NCBI GenBank assembly: GCA_018398585.1
Contig: JAGTTD010000008.1
Coordinates: 4,848,501 to 4,912,500 of the forward strand
DNA length: 64,000 bases
Direction: 5' to 3'
Source of the DNA: Simmondsia chinensis
Lineage: Eukaryota; Streptophyta; Magnoliopsida; Caryophyllales; Simmondsiaceae
This document shows positions 1-10,589 of this stretch, one piece after another. The notes under the pieces were generated by a model. The model did not search any database. It worked only from the letters and a program-made list of their open reading frames with translations, and was not told the DNA's origin. A program made the translations under genes and the position numbers. Numbering within the stretch: the stretch's first letter is position 1; each line of letters opens with the position of its first letter.

Positions 1-795
1 ACAACACTTTTTTTATCAAGACAAATCAGAAAAGTTTGAATTTTCTCCTAGAGCAAAAGATTCATTCTCATTTTCAACAACTTCGGCTCTCAAAGTTTAA
101 GGATTTTCTTACATCATTGAGTATAAAAGGGGAAGGAAAACATAATTGATGATGCTCTTTCATGCATTTCAGGCCATGAAATCACTTGTATGTTCATATC
201 TTCTGTTGAGTCTAACTTGTATGCTTCGCTTCAGTTATCTTGGCAACAAGATGTAGAATTGCAGTCCATCATTCAGAGATAACAGCAAGCACCAAAAGAA
301 GCGTCAAAGTTTTCTTGGCAGGACAGTCAGTTGAAAAGCAAGGGCAAGTTAGTGGATGAAGGAATCTGGAACTCAGGAACATGATCTTACACTGGCTTCA
401 TTCTTCTCGTACAGGAGGGCATTCAGGCCACAATGCTACATTGAAAACAATTAAGTCCCTTTTTTACTGGAAGGGGTTGAACAAAGCAGTGGTAGAGTAT
501 GTGAAGGCTTGTGTGGTATGTCAGACTTGTAAGCACGAAAACATTGTACGTCCTGGGTTGATTCAGCCTCTATCACTTCTTGACTCAATGTGGACAGATG
601 TCACCATGGGTTTGATCGAAGCCTTGCCAAGGTCTTTTGGTAAAGAAGTGATATTAGTAGTTGTGGATCGATTTAGTAAATATGCATATTTTGTGGCTCT
701 AACTCATCCTTACTCCGCTCTTATTGTGGTTCATGCTTATATGGACAACATATATAAGTTACAGGGGATGCTTCAACCTGTAATTCGACTTGCAG
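1..795 (+). pseudogene. Ty3/gypsy (Reina-like) RNase H-integrase fragment
   Basis: The fragment runs off the left edge. It is nearly identical by eye to 40208-40960, the same region of the main gypsy element. The open part (381-824) gives an integrase zinc-binding His-His-Cys-Cys region (GGHSGHNATLK, then CVVCQTC) and the start of the catalytic core (VILVVVDRFSKYAYFVAL). The expected first catalytic Asp (MDFI in relatives) reads MGLI. Similarity to the other copy stops near 760-790, before the second and third catalytic residues. It is a second copy of the family in the same orientation and cannot be functional. Confidence 0.85.
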
Positions 796-831
796 GTCGA
801 AATCGTACGGGCAAGTCAATATGAGTCAGAT

Positions 832-1325
832 TTGTCCGTTACTATAGGTTGCACCCGAGGAAATATCCCTGACCCAATTTAACCTATGACACAGGTTTGG
901 GACTGGCCGGATCGGGTAGTCAGACCCAATGCGGGTCAAAACCAGGTATGACCCTTGTTTACCCTATATTTTCCTGTTCTTTTTTGTCAAATACTTTTTT
1001 TTCTAATTTACAAAATATAATGATATAAATATAAAATACAATTAAATAATACTTGCCATTATTTCATATCTCCAATCACATTTACCCTTGAAAATCACAA
1101 GGGTTAACTCGTGTCAGGACATCGGTTCGATGTTTAGGACTTGGTAGTGGACTAGTGGGTCCTTAACGAGTCAGAGCCGTGTCACCCGCATGGGGCATAC
1201 TAGGTCTAGATTTGGCAGCTCTAGGAATTGACCTGTGACCCGAGTCAGCCTGCCAACATAACGGGTTGAGTTGGATCAATTTACGGCTCGAGTTGTGGAT
1301 CAACCCGACCCGTTGGCCACCTCTA
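832..1325. mobile_element. hAT-type non-autonomous element (right end clear)
   Basis: The right end reads ggccacctcta, the terminal sequence of the hAT element at 48615-51649 and of the MITE at 45876-46471. It is preceded by the same type of cccgacccg-rich subterminal DNA. A weak partner inverted repeat starts near 832-840 (tataggttgcaccc). No 8-bp duplication could be matched, so the left border is approximate. There is no coding capacity. Confidence 0.5.
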
Positions 1326-1333
1326 TGTATGAT

Positions 1334-1676
1334 TAGGGATGGCGACAGATAGGTAAAACCCATTATCCGTAAGTATCCGTCCTATTTGGGTTGGGTACAA
1401 GTACAAGTGAGGCGTATAATGGGATGGATCGAGTATAAATTACAATATCCGTGAGTACCGTACCCGCCCCACTCCACACCCACCTTGCTTATCTCAATTT
1501 GTATTTTTTTTTATTTAAAATAAGAAAAAGGATATATTGGATTTAATTACTCAATTTTATGCCAAATATTAGAGCAAATTATAATTAAATATCACAATAT
1601 AATATTAAATAATCAATATAAGCGGATATGAATAGTTATTTGGTACCGACATTAGGGGCAGATCATGGATACCCCC
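1334..1676. mobile_element. MITE, left part (split by the gypsy insertion)
   Basis: It starts tagggatggcgacagatagg. The matching inverted end lies 40 kb away at 42360-42378 (ccctattatcatcccta), directly after the gypsy 3' LTR. Joining 1676 to 42360 makes a small element with inverted ends of the tagggatg type, common in hAT-like MITEs. The body is AT-rich and non-coding. No convincing outer TSD was found. Confidence 0.6.
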
Positions 1677-1984
1677 CGATACAATTAATTGAGTGCATAA
1701 GCTGAAGTTTAGCTAGAACAAGCAACTGTAGACACATGGACAGTTGAGTTTGGCTTGTTGCGTGCCAAATTAGTAGTTAGTATATTTTCAAATGTTAGTT
1801 GGAAGCAGTTGTAGCAAGGGTCGTATTGTCTTATCTCGTGTAATTGTATATAACTTTTGGTAAATTAAATGAAATTCATCTCTTTCTCCCTCCGAAATTC
1901 TCTTCTCTTTCTCCCTTAATACTTCTCAAGGATCCATTATAAGCTTCTCAAGAGACTAAGATCCCTCCTGAATTACATGTATCA
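1677..1984 (+). repeat. 5' LTR of the Reina-like gypsy element
   Basis: It matches 42034-42354 along its length, with scattered substitutions and one short indel. The start reads cgatacaa where the other LTR has tgataca, so the first T appears mutated. It ends tgtatca. A pyrimidine-rich tail precedes the end. The divergence between the LTRs indicates an old insertion, which fits its outer position in the nest. Confidence 0.85.
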
Positions 1985-1998
1985 TTGATATCAAAGCA
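1985..1998 (+). other. Primer binding site, initiator tRNA-Met type
   Basis: The sequence tgatatcaaagc directly follows the 5' LTR. It matches the usual plant tRNA-iMet site (tggtatcagagc) at 10 of 12 positions. It fixes the LTR end and the + orientation. Confidence 0.75.
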
Positions 1999-2022
1999 TC
2001 ATTCTCTGATGTAACAAGTTAA

Positions 2023-3128
2023 ATGGCTAAAAACACCCATTCTTTAGCAAAAATTAAAAGATTGAAAAGTCTTTGTCTTCTCATATACGATCCACAAATG
2101 AACATATGGGGCAATATCAGAACTCAAGGCATGAATACAAGAATTTCAAGAAATGATAATCGGGATGGCATTGCATCAGTCGCGGGCAATGGATAAAGGG
2201 CCAACATCTTCTTATTCGCCCAATCACTCTCAAACAAATCAGGACCGGCAACAACATCAGAATGTTTAGATGTTTTCAACTCGCTTGACTTAGGTTGAAT
2301 TCCCTCTATTTTTTGGTGATGATGTCAATGGTTGGCTATATATTTGTGATTACTTTTTTTTACAATTGACAACACTCCTGAATTCATGAAAGTGAAATTT
2401 GCTTCAATTCATTTGAAAGGAACAGCTCTACAATGCCACCAAAAGTTTATTAAAACTAGAAAGCACGTGATTGGTTGGGAGGATAGTGTGTTAGCCTTAA
2501 AGACTAGATTTGGAAGCTTGTATGAAGACCCGGTGTTTGAATTGATGAACCTATGGCAAACTGAATATGTGAATAACTACTTGACACAATTTGATGTGAT
2601 TGCGGTTAGATCTCATCTTAATTAATCACAATTGATTAGTTGTTTCTTGACTAGATTGAGACTAGATATAGAACAAAATGTTAGATCTAGATACCCAAAT
2701 ACACTTCAACAGGCAATATGTCTTGTTAAATTGGCAGAAGCTAAAGTTCTAGCATTGGCGAAGCAGCTTAAGTACTCTAAGATATCCTTGCTGTCTACTC
2801 CAGTTAGTAATTCACAATATCTGTTGGAGCAAAAGGGCCGCAATATCCTCTAAAACCATCAACAAGTTCTAGTTACTGCAAATTGACCAAAACTATGAGT
2901 AGAGTAGAGTTGCAGGACAGGAGAGCAAAGGGGCTATGCTACTTCTATGATGAAAAATTTGTGGCTAGTCATAGATGTAAGAATAAAACTCCACAACTGT
3001 TTGTGATTGAGGCTGGGGTTGATGAAGAAGTTGAAGAAGATACTGAAATTTGTGAAGAAGAATGGTGGATCAAGCTACTCATATTTCACTTCATGCGCTA
3101 TCTGGTGCACCTAACTATCAGACCTTAA
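2023..3128 (+). pseudogene. Reina-like gag, degenerate
   Basis: A likely start is the ATG at 2023. The frame is soon broken, and open pieces remain at 2386-2625, 2632-2853 and 2883-3128. The first has the retrotransposon gag core (FASIHLKGTALQCHQ, with Cys where Trp is usual). The last has a zinc-knuckle remnant (GLCYFYDEKFVASHRCKNK) in which the second Cys of CX2CX4HX4C is now Tyr. Stops separate the pieces. Confidence 0.8.
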
Positions 3129-3980
3129 GGGTAACAGGTTACTATGGAAGGAAACCCCTGCACAATTGAATCGAGTGGCTCAACCAACTTCATTAATGTT
3201 AAAATGATGAATAAATTGTGGTGTGTGACAGGAAGGGTGGATCCAATACCAATATAAGTAGCTGATGGTAGCCAAATGTTGTGTGAAGCCAAATGCCAAG
3301 GTTTATCTGTCATGATTTTAATATGTTGGTTAGGGGTAGTGATAATTCATTAGTTAAGTCAATAGCTCTATACTTGTATTAGGATGTACTAGTAAGTAAT
3401 TAGTAGTTGTTATGTTTTGGTGGGAAAGTTGATTAGAGGTAGTTAGGATATTTTAGATAATTTTGTGATTGTCCTTACCTCCATATACTTGTAGTATAAA
3501 TAGGCTTAAATAATCATTGTAATGAATCATTAAAGAAATATAATACAACCACCTCAATTCTCCTTACTTCTCTCTATTCTCTCTACTTCTCCCTCTATTC
3601 TCTAATTCTCATCTTTTCCTCATCTCTTTCTCAATTCTTCCTTGTCCCAAACTCTCATTCTTCTTAGTCATGATCCAAGACCACCTCAGACCATGACATT
3701 ATCTTAGAAGTTGTAAGGTACTCGGTTTATTGCAGATTTCAAACTTATCCCATTAGGTGGGTGTGACATGGTTTTGGGAATTAAGTTGTTATCCATTTTG
3801 GGAGACATCAATTGTAACTTCAAAGAATTGAGGATGATGTTTACAGTGAATGGCAAAGCACATACACTCAAGAGGGACCACTACTGGGTCATGCAAATTT
3901 ATCATTGCCAATGCTTTATCTAGAGTTGTTAGTGGAGCTCCTTTACATTGATATGCTGCAAGTGAGATTACTTCCATAAG
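3129..3980 (+). pseudogene. Reina-like aspartic protease region, split by a solo LTR
   Basis: The part before 3324 encodes CEAKCQGLSVMI. The part from about 3705 encodes GTRFIADFKLIPLGGCD followed by MVLGI, the segment typical of plant gypsy polyproteins between protease and RT. The codon before GTRF is TAA where relatives usually have Gln. The segment stops at 3985, where the SIRE-like element entered, and the polyprotein resumes at 39013. Confidence 0.78.
3324..3698. mobile_element. Solo LTR inside the gypsy protease region
   Basis: A block of about 375 bp starts tgttgg and ends atgaca. It carries a TATA-like tataaatag (3494-3502) and a pyrimidine-rich region with many ctctcttct runs, as in LTR leader regions. 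It breaks the protease reading frame between the CQGL and GTRF motifs. The flanks (taata, ttatc) do not match well, so the ends are approximate. Confidence 0.55.
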
Positions 3981-3985
3981 TACAG

Positions 3986-6900
3986 TGAAGGCCCAAAGAA
4001 TAGCTTAAGCCGGGGCGAATTAGGTTCTTTCAAGAAAAAAATAAAAATTTAAGCTTTAAGAACTAAAAAATAAATTAAAAGCTAAATAATGAATATAAAA
4101 TGTAAAAAATAAAGGTAAGAAGAAAAAACAATGCACAATGATTTTTATAGAAGTTCACTTCCTACCTAAAAGCTAGTCTACTTCTTAAGTGACTACTCTT
4201 CATCACTTGAACTTTCAACTAATCTTGATGATCCTTTTTAAAATGGGCTCTGGATCTAACATTTGTAATCAATCTTTTTGTATGTAGGCTCAAGACCCAA
4301 CCTTTCCAACGGACCCTTTTGTAACCATAGACTGAGGATTCAACCTTTATCGTAATGAATTAAAGCAATAAAAGAATTAAAGCACTGAAATTTTTCACTC
4401 TTTCAGGAGTGAATTGACAATAAATTAAGCTTAGCCAAAGCTAATGATATGTGATGTGTTTTTCTAAGTCTATCAAAATTTAATATTTAACCCTAATCAC
4501 TAAACACATCTAAATTGAAGTGTAAGGCGAGAGGGTGTCGAACCACAGGGACTAAGAGTACGTGAAATTATTCTGTGGCCTAAATTGATTTGAATAAAAT
4601 TGAGAGGTTTTTGTATTAATTAATCTAGGAAACAACAATTAAACTAAAATAATCTACTTCTAATCGAAAAAGTGTACTAAATTAGAATCTAGGGTTTTGA
4701 ATCCATCATTAGTCAATTATTTTTGCTTTAACTCTTAACTTGGGATTATTAATTGTCATACAGGTAGTGATTTAGGCTATAAGCTTCAACCTACTAAGGT
4801 GATGTTGTTAGTATCGCATATTAACCCTATCTAATTAAAGCTTAAGGAAAACAAAATCTACCTAAAGTATTGCTAATTATTACGTATTGACCCTATCTAA
4901 CTAAAGTATAGGGAAGATAGACTTTAATTAACAATTTGGTTAATACTATTACTTAATTAATTAATTCTAAGGCTACAAATACAAAGAATTAATTTATAAA
5001 TATCATTCTCAAAAATTAAAAGTTACAAAGTCAATAATCATAGTAGTTGAATAAACAATTAAAGCACAATACTTCATAGCGTTTCTCACAATCAAGTAAT
5101 TCACGTAACAAACAAATCATCCCGAAATTAAAAATAATACAAAAATAGAAAAGCTAAGACTTCATTTAATCCCAAAGAGCAAGTTAGCTCTCCATTAAAG
5201 ATGACCCGTTGAAGGAGGAGATGAATGAGCTCATGTTAATCTTCATGCTAATTTCGTTCTTGTTCCAATTTAACAAAAAAGGAAAAGAAAAAGAAAAGAG
5301 AAAGTGAGGGAGGAGGTGTTCCGGTGAAATCCCAGAATAGAGAGCGAAAAAGCCCACCAACACTCGTCCTCTTCCTCCCTTTGTAATCGATGACGAAACC
5401 CTATGTGCGGAGCTAGGCCGTGCTGCTGCGTGAGTTGGGTCGCTTCTGGTGGGCTGGAGGATGAGCTGGGTCTGAGCTGTTGCTGGTCGGCTGAAGACAA
5501 AGCTGGGCCAGGATGAGCCTGTCGGTGACGATGGGCTGCTTGGCTGTTGGGCTCATTTAGCTGAATCTGCGCAGGTAAGAGGATGGTGGTGTCGTTGGGC
5601 TGGAAGCTGACGGTGATATTAGACCTGAGGACGGTGGGCCTGGGCTTGGTGTGTTGGCGTTGATGAGCTTTGGGCTGACGGTGGCCACTGGGACAAGGCT
5701 GAATAGGGCATGAGCAAGGGCCAGAGCTAGAGGTGACGACGATGAGCAACGGTGTTGACACAGGTTTGGGCCTGGGCTGGTGGTTTGGTGAGCTGAGTTG
5801 TGCGTTGGTGGTTGGACGTGGGGGCTGGGCCGGAGAACACAAGTGCAGACGAACATGGGCCAGTGTCTGTTGGGCTTGGTCTACGTTGTAGGATGTCCCA
5901 ATCTCGGATTGACTTAATTTAATTGTTTATGTATCGAATTTTTCTTATTTGCACTAATTTTTACAATTTCTGATATTTTAATCTTCAAAGCTATAACTAT
6001 TAAAATTGTCAAAGTGAGTATAAAATTATAATTAATTAGATGCAAAATAATTAGAATAGCAATTGAAAGATGCGTAAATATGAGACGCATCAATGTGCCA
6101 ATTAAACTCAATAATTGACAATAAAAAAACTAGTAAAGCTCAAGAAGACTTTAAAAGTAACTAGAAATTAAAATGTTAAAGCACAAGAGAACAAGAGCTT
6201 TTTAATCAAAGAATGCTTAAAGAGAATTTGATGAATTACACCAAAGCATTCAAGCCTTATTTATAGGCAAATGAGGAGCTAGGGGACATATGAAATATTA
6301 GGAAAAAGATCAGGAAACTAATCAAATCAAAAGTAGCCGTTTGAAGCCTTTTTCTGGTTTGTATGTCGACACACAGCCTCTATATGTGAAAACATAGAAG
6401 CTTCGACACATCCCTTCTTTGTATCGACACTCAACATGCCTAGGTGAATTTGAATTTTATTGTCATTTAGTTTGATTGATTGATTGATTTACTATATTAG
6501 CTATGCTAGATTAATTGGTTGATTGATTTACTATATTAGCTTATTTATTTGAATAATTGGTTGATTTAATCAGGTTAAAATGCCACTCTATTAAAAGTTT
6601 TGATCTTGTTATTTTTGGACATGCCTTTCATAATGCCAATTTAAAATATCCTTATTGAAAAACTTGATTAGCTTGAATTTGACTTAAGTGTTTTTCAAAT
6701 AACATTTAAAAATAAAATTTTAAAAATAATTTTGTTAGAGCATCACATATCAATATTAAAATTTGACTCATTTGATATATTCCGATCATAAGTCTTATAA
6801 AATAAAAATAAACAACTTGAAGTGCCTTGACATGGTTCTTATTCTCTTGATTTAGGATTAACTCTCTCTTCAACTTGGCTTGATTTCGTCTTGATCCATC

Positions 6901-7055
6901 ATTTTGGGAAGTTTCGTATCAACATGATTAATTTTTGATTTTTTCTAGCTTTCTTATGAGTCATTTTCAAACAAAATTAGAGCAATTAAATAAAATAACT
7001 CACTAAATAATTATTATCATCATAATTACAATATAATTGGCCTTTAGGGCTAATA
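3986..7055 (-). repeat. 3' LTR of the SIRE-like element, interrupted
   Basis: It is homologous to the intact solo LTR at 27690-29191 and to the split 5' LTR. Shared landmarks are the ggcgaattaggttctttc block, the line of cacttcct/agctagtc sequences and the cgacaca cluster near 6360-6430. The right edge reads gggctaata where relatives have gggccaaca, two transitions at the LTR terminus. The segment 4452-6092 is a later insertion. Confidence 0.85.
4452..6092. mobile_element. Solo LTR (about 1.64 kb) in the SIRE 3' LTR
   Basis: It starts tgatgtg and ends cgcatca, so the ends form the inverted pair TGATG/CATCA. The flanks atatg (4447-4451) and atgtg (6093-6097) are a 5-bp TSD with one mismatch. 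Removing it restores the LTR alignment to 33240-33300. It contains the phrase gtcgaaccacaggga, which I associate with Tat/Ogre-type gypsy LTRs. About 5390-5880 is strikingly GC-rich compared with its AT-rich flanks. No internal domain is present. Confidence 0.72.
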
Positions 7056-7369
7056 ATCTCCCCCTTTTTGATGATGACAATTTAGTTGGTGTTTTGTCTG
7101 AAAAAATGTGAAAGTTGAAGTATTAAATTTACTATAAAAGTATTGACTAAACAAATCAAGCAAATACCCATTTTATATCAAGTCATGAAGTATTGTCTAA
7201 CATATTAAAGGTTAATTTCAATTATGTCCCCCTAGATTGATGAATTGTTGAAATCAAACATTTAATAGTTCAATATCAACATCAATTTTACCACAACTCA
7301 AGCAAAGACCAACTTCTCTCCCTCTTTGCCATCAACAAAAAGAAAATAAATAAATTCAATGCAATGTGT
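7056..7369 (-). other. SIRE polypurine tract and 3' non-coding segment
   Basis: On the minus strand, aaaaagggggagatt (about 7056-7070) abuts the 3' LTR and is the polypurine tract that primes plus-strand synthesis. The rest is AT-rich and non-coding, with a ctctttgccatcaacaaaaa phrase that recurs at about 14190-14217. The segment continues at 14104 after the Mutator-like element. Confidence 0.75.
7361..7369. repeat. 9-bp target-site duplication of the MULE, left copy
   Basis: gcaatgtgt is repeated exactly at 14095-14103. A perfect 9-bp duplication is the hallmark of Mutator superfamily insertion. Confidence 0.95.
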
Positions 7370-7495
7370 GAGTCGGTTTCAGAAATAATGTCTGAAAATA
7401 AAAAAATAAAAAATTAATGCTTAAGAAAGAATAATTACATTCATACAGTCCACGTGTGCAAGGCGGTATATGGAATTAGATAGTCATAAATCGCG
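7370..7495 (+). repeat. MULE terminal inverted repeat, left
   Basis: It begins gagtcggtttcagaaataat and contains aatgcttaagaaagaataat and gtccacgtgtgc. It pairs with 13966-14094 through the region ending aatcgcg, with a few mismatches and one- or two-base gaps in the A-rich stretch. Confidence 0.92.
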
Positions 7496-7519
7496 TTTAA
7501 GCAATGCAAATAACCCTTA

Positions 7520-7870
7520 GATAAACCGAGTTTCCAACAAGCGGTTCAGTAAAAGCAAAACCCTTTTAGTCAATGCAGTTTACCTTGTTCTAAGAGTAAA
7601 CCGCGTTCCCCTAGCTCGGTTTAATGCTACGTAAACCGATTTTCTGGAACATGACTTGCATCTGGACAAGAACACAAAACCCTTTGTTCTGAGAGTAAAC
7701 CTTGTTCCCTTAAGTCAGTTTACTATTACGTAAACCGAGTTTCTGGAACGCGACTTACATCTAGACAAGAACACAAAACCCTTTGTTCTGAGAGTAAACC
7801 ATGTTCCCATAACTCGGTTTACTGCTACGTAAACCGAGTTTTTGGAACGTGGCTTACACCTAGCCAAGAA
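7520..7870 (+). repeat. Subterminal tandem repeats of the MULE, left
   Basis: About three copies of a unit near 105 bp are present. Each contains gtaaaccgagttt, tggaacg, tagacaagaacacaaaaccc and ttctgagagtaaacc. Within each unit, gtaaacc and its complement ggttta face each other and can form small hairpins. The same motif is found near the other end of the element (13770-13965). Confidence 0.8.
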
Positions 7871-8229
7871 CATATTATTTGTAAACCGCATTTAGGAAAC
7901 GCGGTTTACTAGTAGTAACTAATCTATATTTTCTCGGTTAATATTGTTTTGTAGAACTATTTGATAAAGAAACTTGAAGTGTCCTATTTTCATGCAATTC
8001 ACACAGTTTTCGACTTCTTAATATAAGACAACGATTTTGTTGATGTCCTTTGGCCCATTATAGTATATCTATAGCGACAATTAAAACAAACAGTTACGCA
8101 ATATCAATACAGTAGTTTATAAGAAGAAACTATCACATGTTCGAATTGTAAAAAAAGAACATCTTTTATTCTAATAAAATATATGTATACAAGATACAAA
8201 TATAACATTTAAACTAAAATTATATAGAT

Positions 8230-10420
8230 ATAAAAATGGACGTCTTCATTTGTTGCCCAAGCCTCCATCTCTCCCTCTGCCCCTACCTGTGTCCTTACCT
8301 CTGTCTCTACTCCTACCCTATCTTTATGTGTAGGATCTTGTCGGAAAATATCTTTTTTAGGGATGCCATTTTCTTAATGAATAAGATCTTTATCAACATT
8401 TTCAGAAGGCGCATCCTAAAATTATTGATGATCCTCATGGTGTTGTTCCCATATCCCTCTCGACATGGCTCTAACATCATAAGTGGACGTTGTAGGATAT
8501 GAGGACAAGTTATCAGAAAAAGGCACTTAGAGCAAATGGTTCGTCCTAAACGTTGTAGGCATTGAAGTCTGCAATCTTTTGACCTGTTGTACAATGAGTA
8601 CGTTCATTTGATCTCCTATTTCAGTGATCTCCCGATGTTCAACAACCCCCCTACTCAAATCGGTCATCCGAGCCATAGTCGTTAGTTGTTCAATAAAAAA
8701 AAATAAATATTAGAATATGCTTTTTAAAATTAATTTTTAAATTTGCAAGAATAAGATAAAACTACTTACAGAATCGTCTTCATTTTGTTGAATTGGAAGA
8801 TAGCAATCTCGTGGATGTTCGGTAGGAAGGGTTATTCTCAACCGTATGATGCATAGGTAGCATGACATGTATTGGTCGTCATCAATGAGAGAGGCAGTGA
8901 GAGGAGCATAGAATGCTACATACTCCGTCTGTCTACCCCACATCGACACATACACCTCATGCTGTCTCGCCCAATCGACCCTATGTTTACCACATCGATC
9001 AAGAGCATGTAAATCAATGAGCGAACTGGTATCGATTGGAATACGATGTTGCATCCCAAACTGGCACATCTGAAAAATGCCACTCAATGATGTTAAAACA
9101 AATGAGTGGCACTACATTGCGCCAAATATGCTGACCGTGGCAACATATGGCTCGAAATGACGCAATTATCACATCTGTATAAGGAGTCCATACCATCTAA
9201 AAAAAAAAAAAAATGAAAGATTTGCCATAAATAATTAGTAAAAATACGAATATAAATATAATTTTTGCGTGATTATTATTTTGTAAATCAAACGCACTCC
9301 TATAGTACGTAAGGTGTCTCCGTGTGTCTGTACAAGAAACATTATGTATCCATCTATCAAACAAAAATTTGATTTGATAAATACATAAACTCAAACATTA
9401 CTACAAAAATTTATTAAATTATAAAAATACCTGTATCTAAGTGGATCATCATCATCTCGACGAAAATAGGGAGCTTACTCTAGACGACCTATAGGAATTC
9501 GCTCCTATATCCATAACTATATTCATATGAAAAAACAGCATAGATCACAAAAACAATCATGTAAAAAAATAAAATTTTACGAAAAATATATAGCAAACCT
9601 GTATAAGAGTAAGAGGGTCAGCAATCTCTTGTACTCCTCATTGTGATGCCCAACATAGTTGTCGATACATAAAAGCTAACGTCGCACTTTCCCAATTATA
9701 TTATGCCACTGCATCCCAATCATGACGCAAAGGTAAATATATGAGTTATATCTCATTGCCTGTCTTGTCTCCAAATAACATGCCACCAATTAATGTAAGA
9801 ATATATGTGCTTACTGCATATTAAACAAGTGGTAGAGGTGCTGATGAAGCCATGGAAATCTAATAGAGGAGCCACGCAACGCATCAGGTTACGCCGAATC
9901 CCAAGTAGCTACTCTGCCAACGCGGCCCAATTGATGTCCGTACTACCAGTGACCGGATTCCCACCTATTCTCAACCCCATCAAGATAGAAATATCTTGTA
10001 GGGTAATTGTTGTCCCCCTAATTATTAGATGAAAACTGTGGGTCTCCTGTCGCCACCTCTCAACCAATGCAGTTATGAGAGGGTGATTTAGAGACATACT
10101 AATCAGTGGGTGAACTCCAAAAAGTCCAACACATCTAAATAAAATCCGATCATCTACCCTCTAGTGACCTAATAAACGAGTTACATGGTGGCGACAAGTG
10201 AGAACGCACATATCCTGCGACAACAAGCAAATAAAGATCAGTGTGTTTATAAATAATAATAAAATAAAAACTGTGACCGATAGAATATCAAACTCACCTC
10301 TCCATCCCATATGGCAGCACTTTTATGCTGAGGCTGTAGTGGTAGGAGGCTGGGGTGAGCTGGGCCTGGCTCTATCTATGCTGTCACACACTAAAGTTTA
10401 TCAAAATTAATAAATTTGTA
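8230..10420 (-). pseudogene. Plant mobile domain (PMD) gene carried by the MULE
   Basis: The reading is by homology. About 10097-9909 encodes LITALVERWRQETHSFHL and then TITLQDISILMGLRIGG, the core PMD signature seen in MAIN/MAIL1-like and PP7-long-form-like proteins. Further downstream come CQEIADPLTLIQ (about 9640-9600), RRHLTYYRSAFDLQ (about 9330-9280), PLICFNIIEWH (about 9090-9060) and QFGMQHRIP (about 9060-9035). The gaps contain AT-rich stretches that look like introns. At least one stop (after INWAALAE, 9909) breaks the frame. Host PMD proteins act in the nucleus in silencing and genome stability; the role of transposon-borne copies is unknown. Exon borders are not resolved. Confidence 0.8.
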
Positions 10421-10589
10421 GAAATAACGAATTACTAGATAAAAAAAATAATATACATAAATATTACCATCCTATATTTCACTGTTACTAGTTGCAAACC
10501 AAGTCTCACGCTCTTTTTTCTTCTTACATGTTAGTACATTATGACTTTTTCCCTTATGAAACTCACATGTGACCTCCGTGTATCATCAT

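Noticed and set aside
5270..5842. 190-codon proline-rich open frame on the minus strand
   Set aside because: It lies inside a solo LTR, in a GC-rich block, with no recognisable domain and an equally open overlapping frame.
8236..8502. Open frame on the plus strand inside the MULE
   Set aside because: It is the shadow of the minus-strand PMD region and has no independent motif.
8230..10420. PMD region as a host gene
   Set aside because: It lies between the inverted repeats of a MULE with a perfect 9-bp TSD and is broken by stops, so it is transposon cargo.
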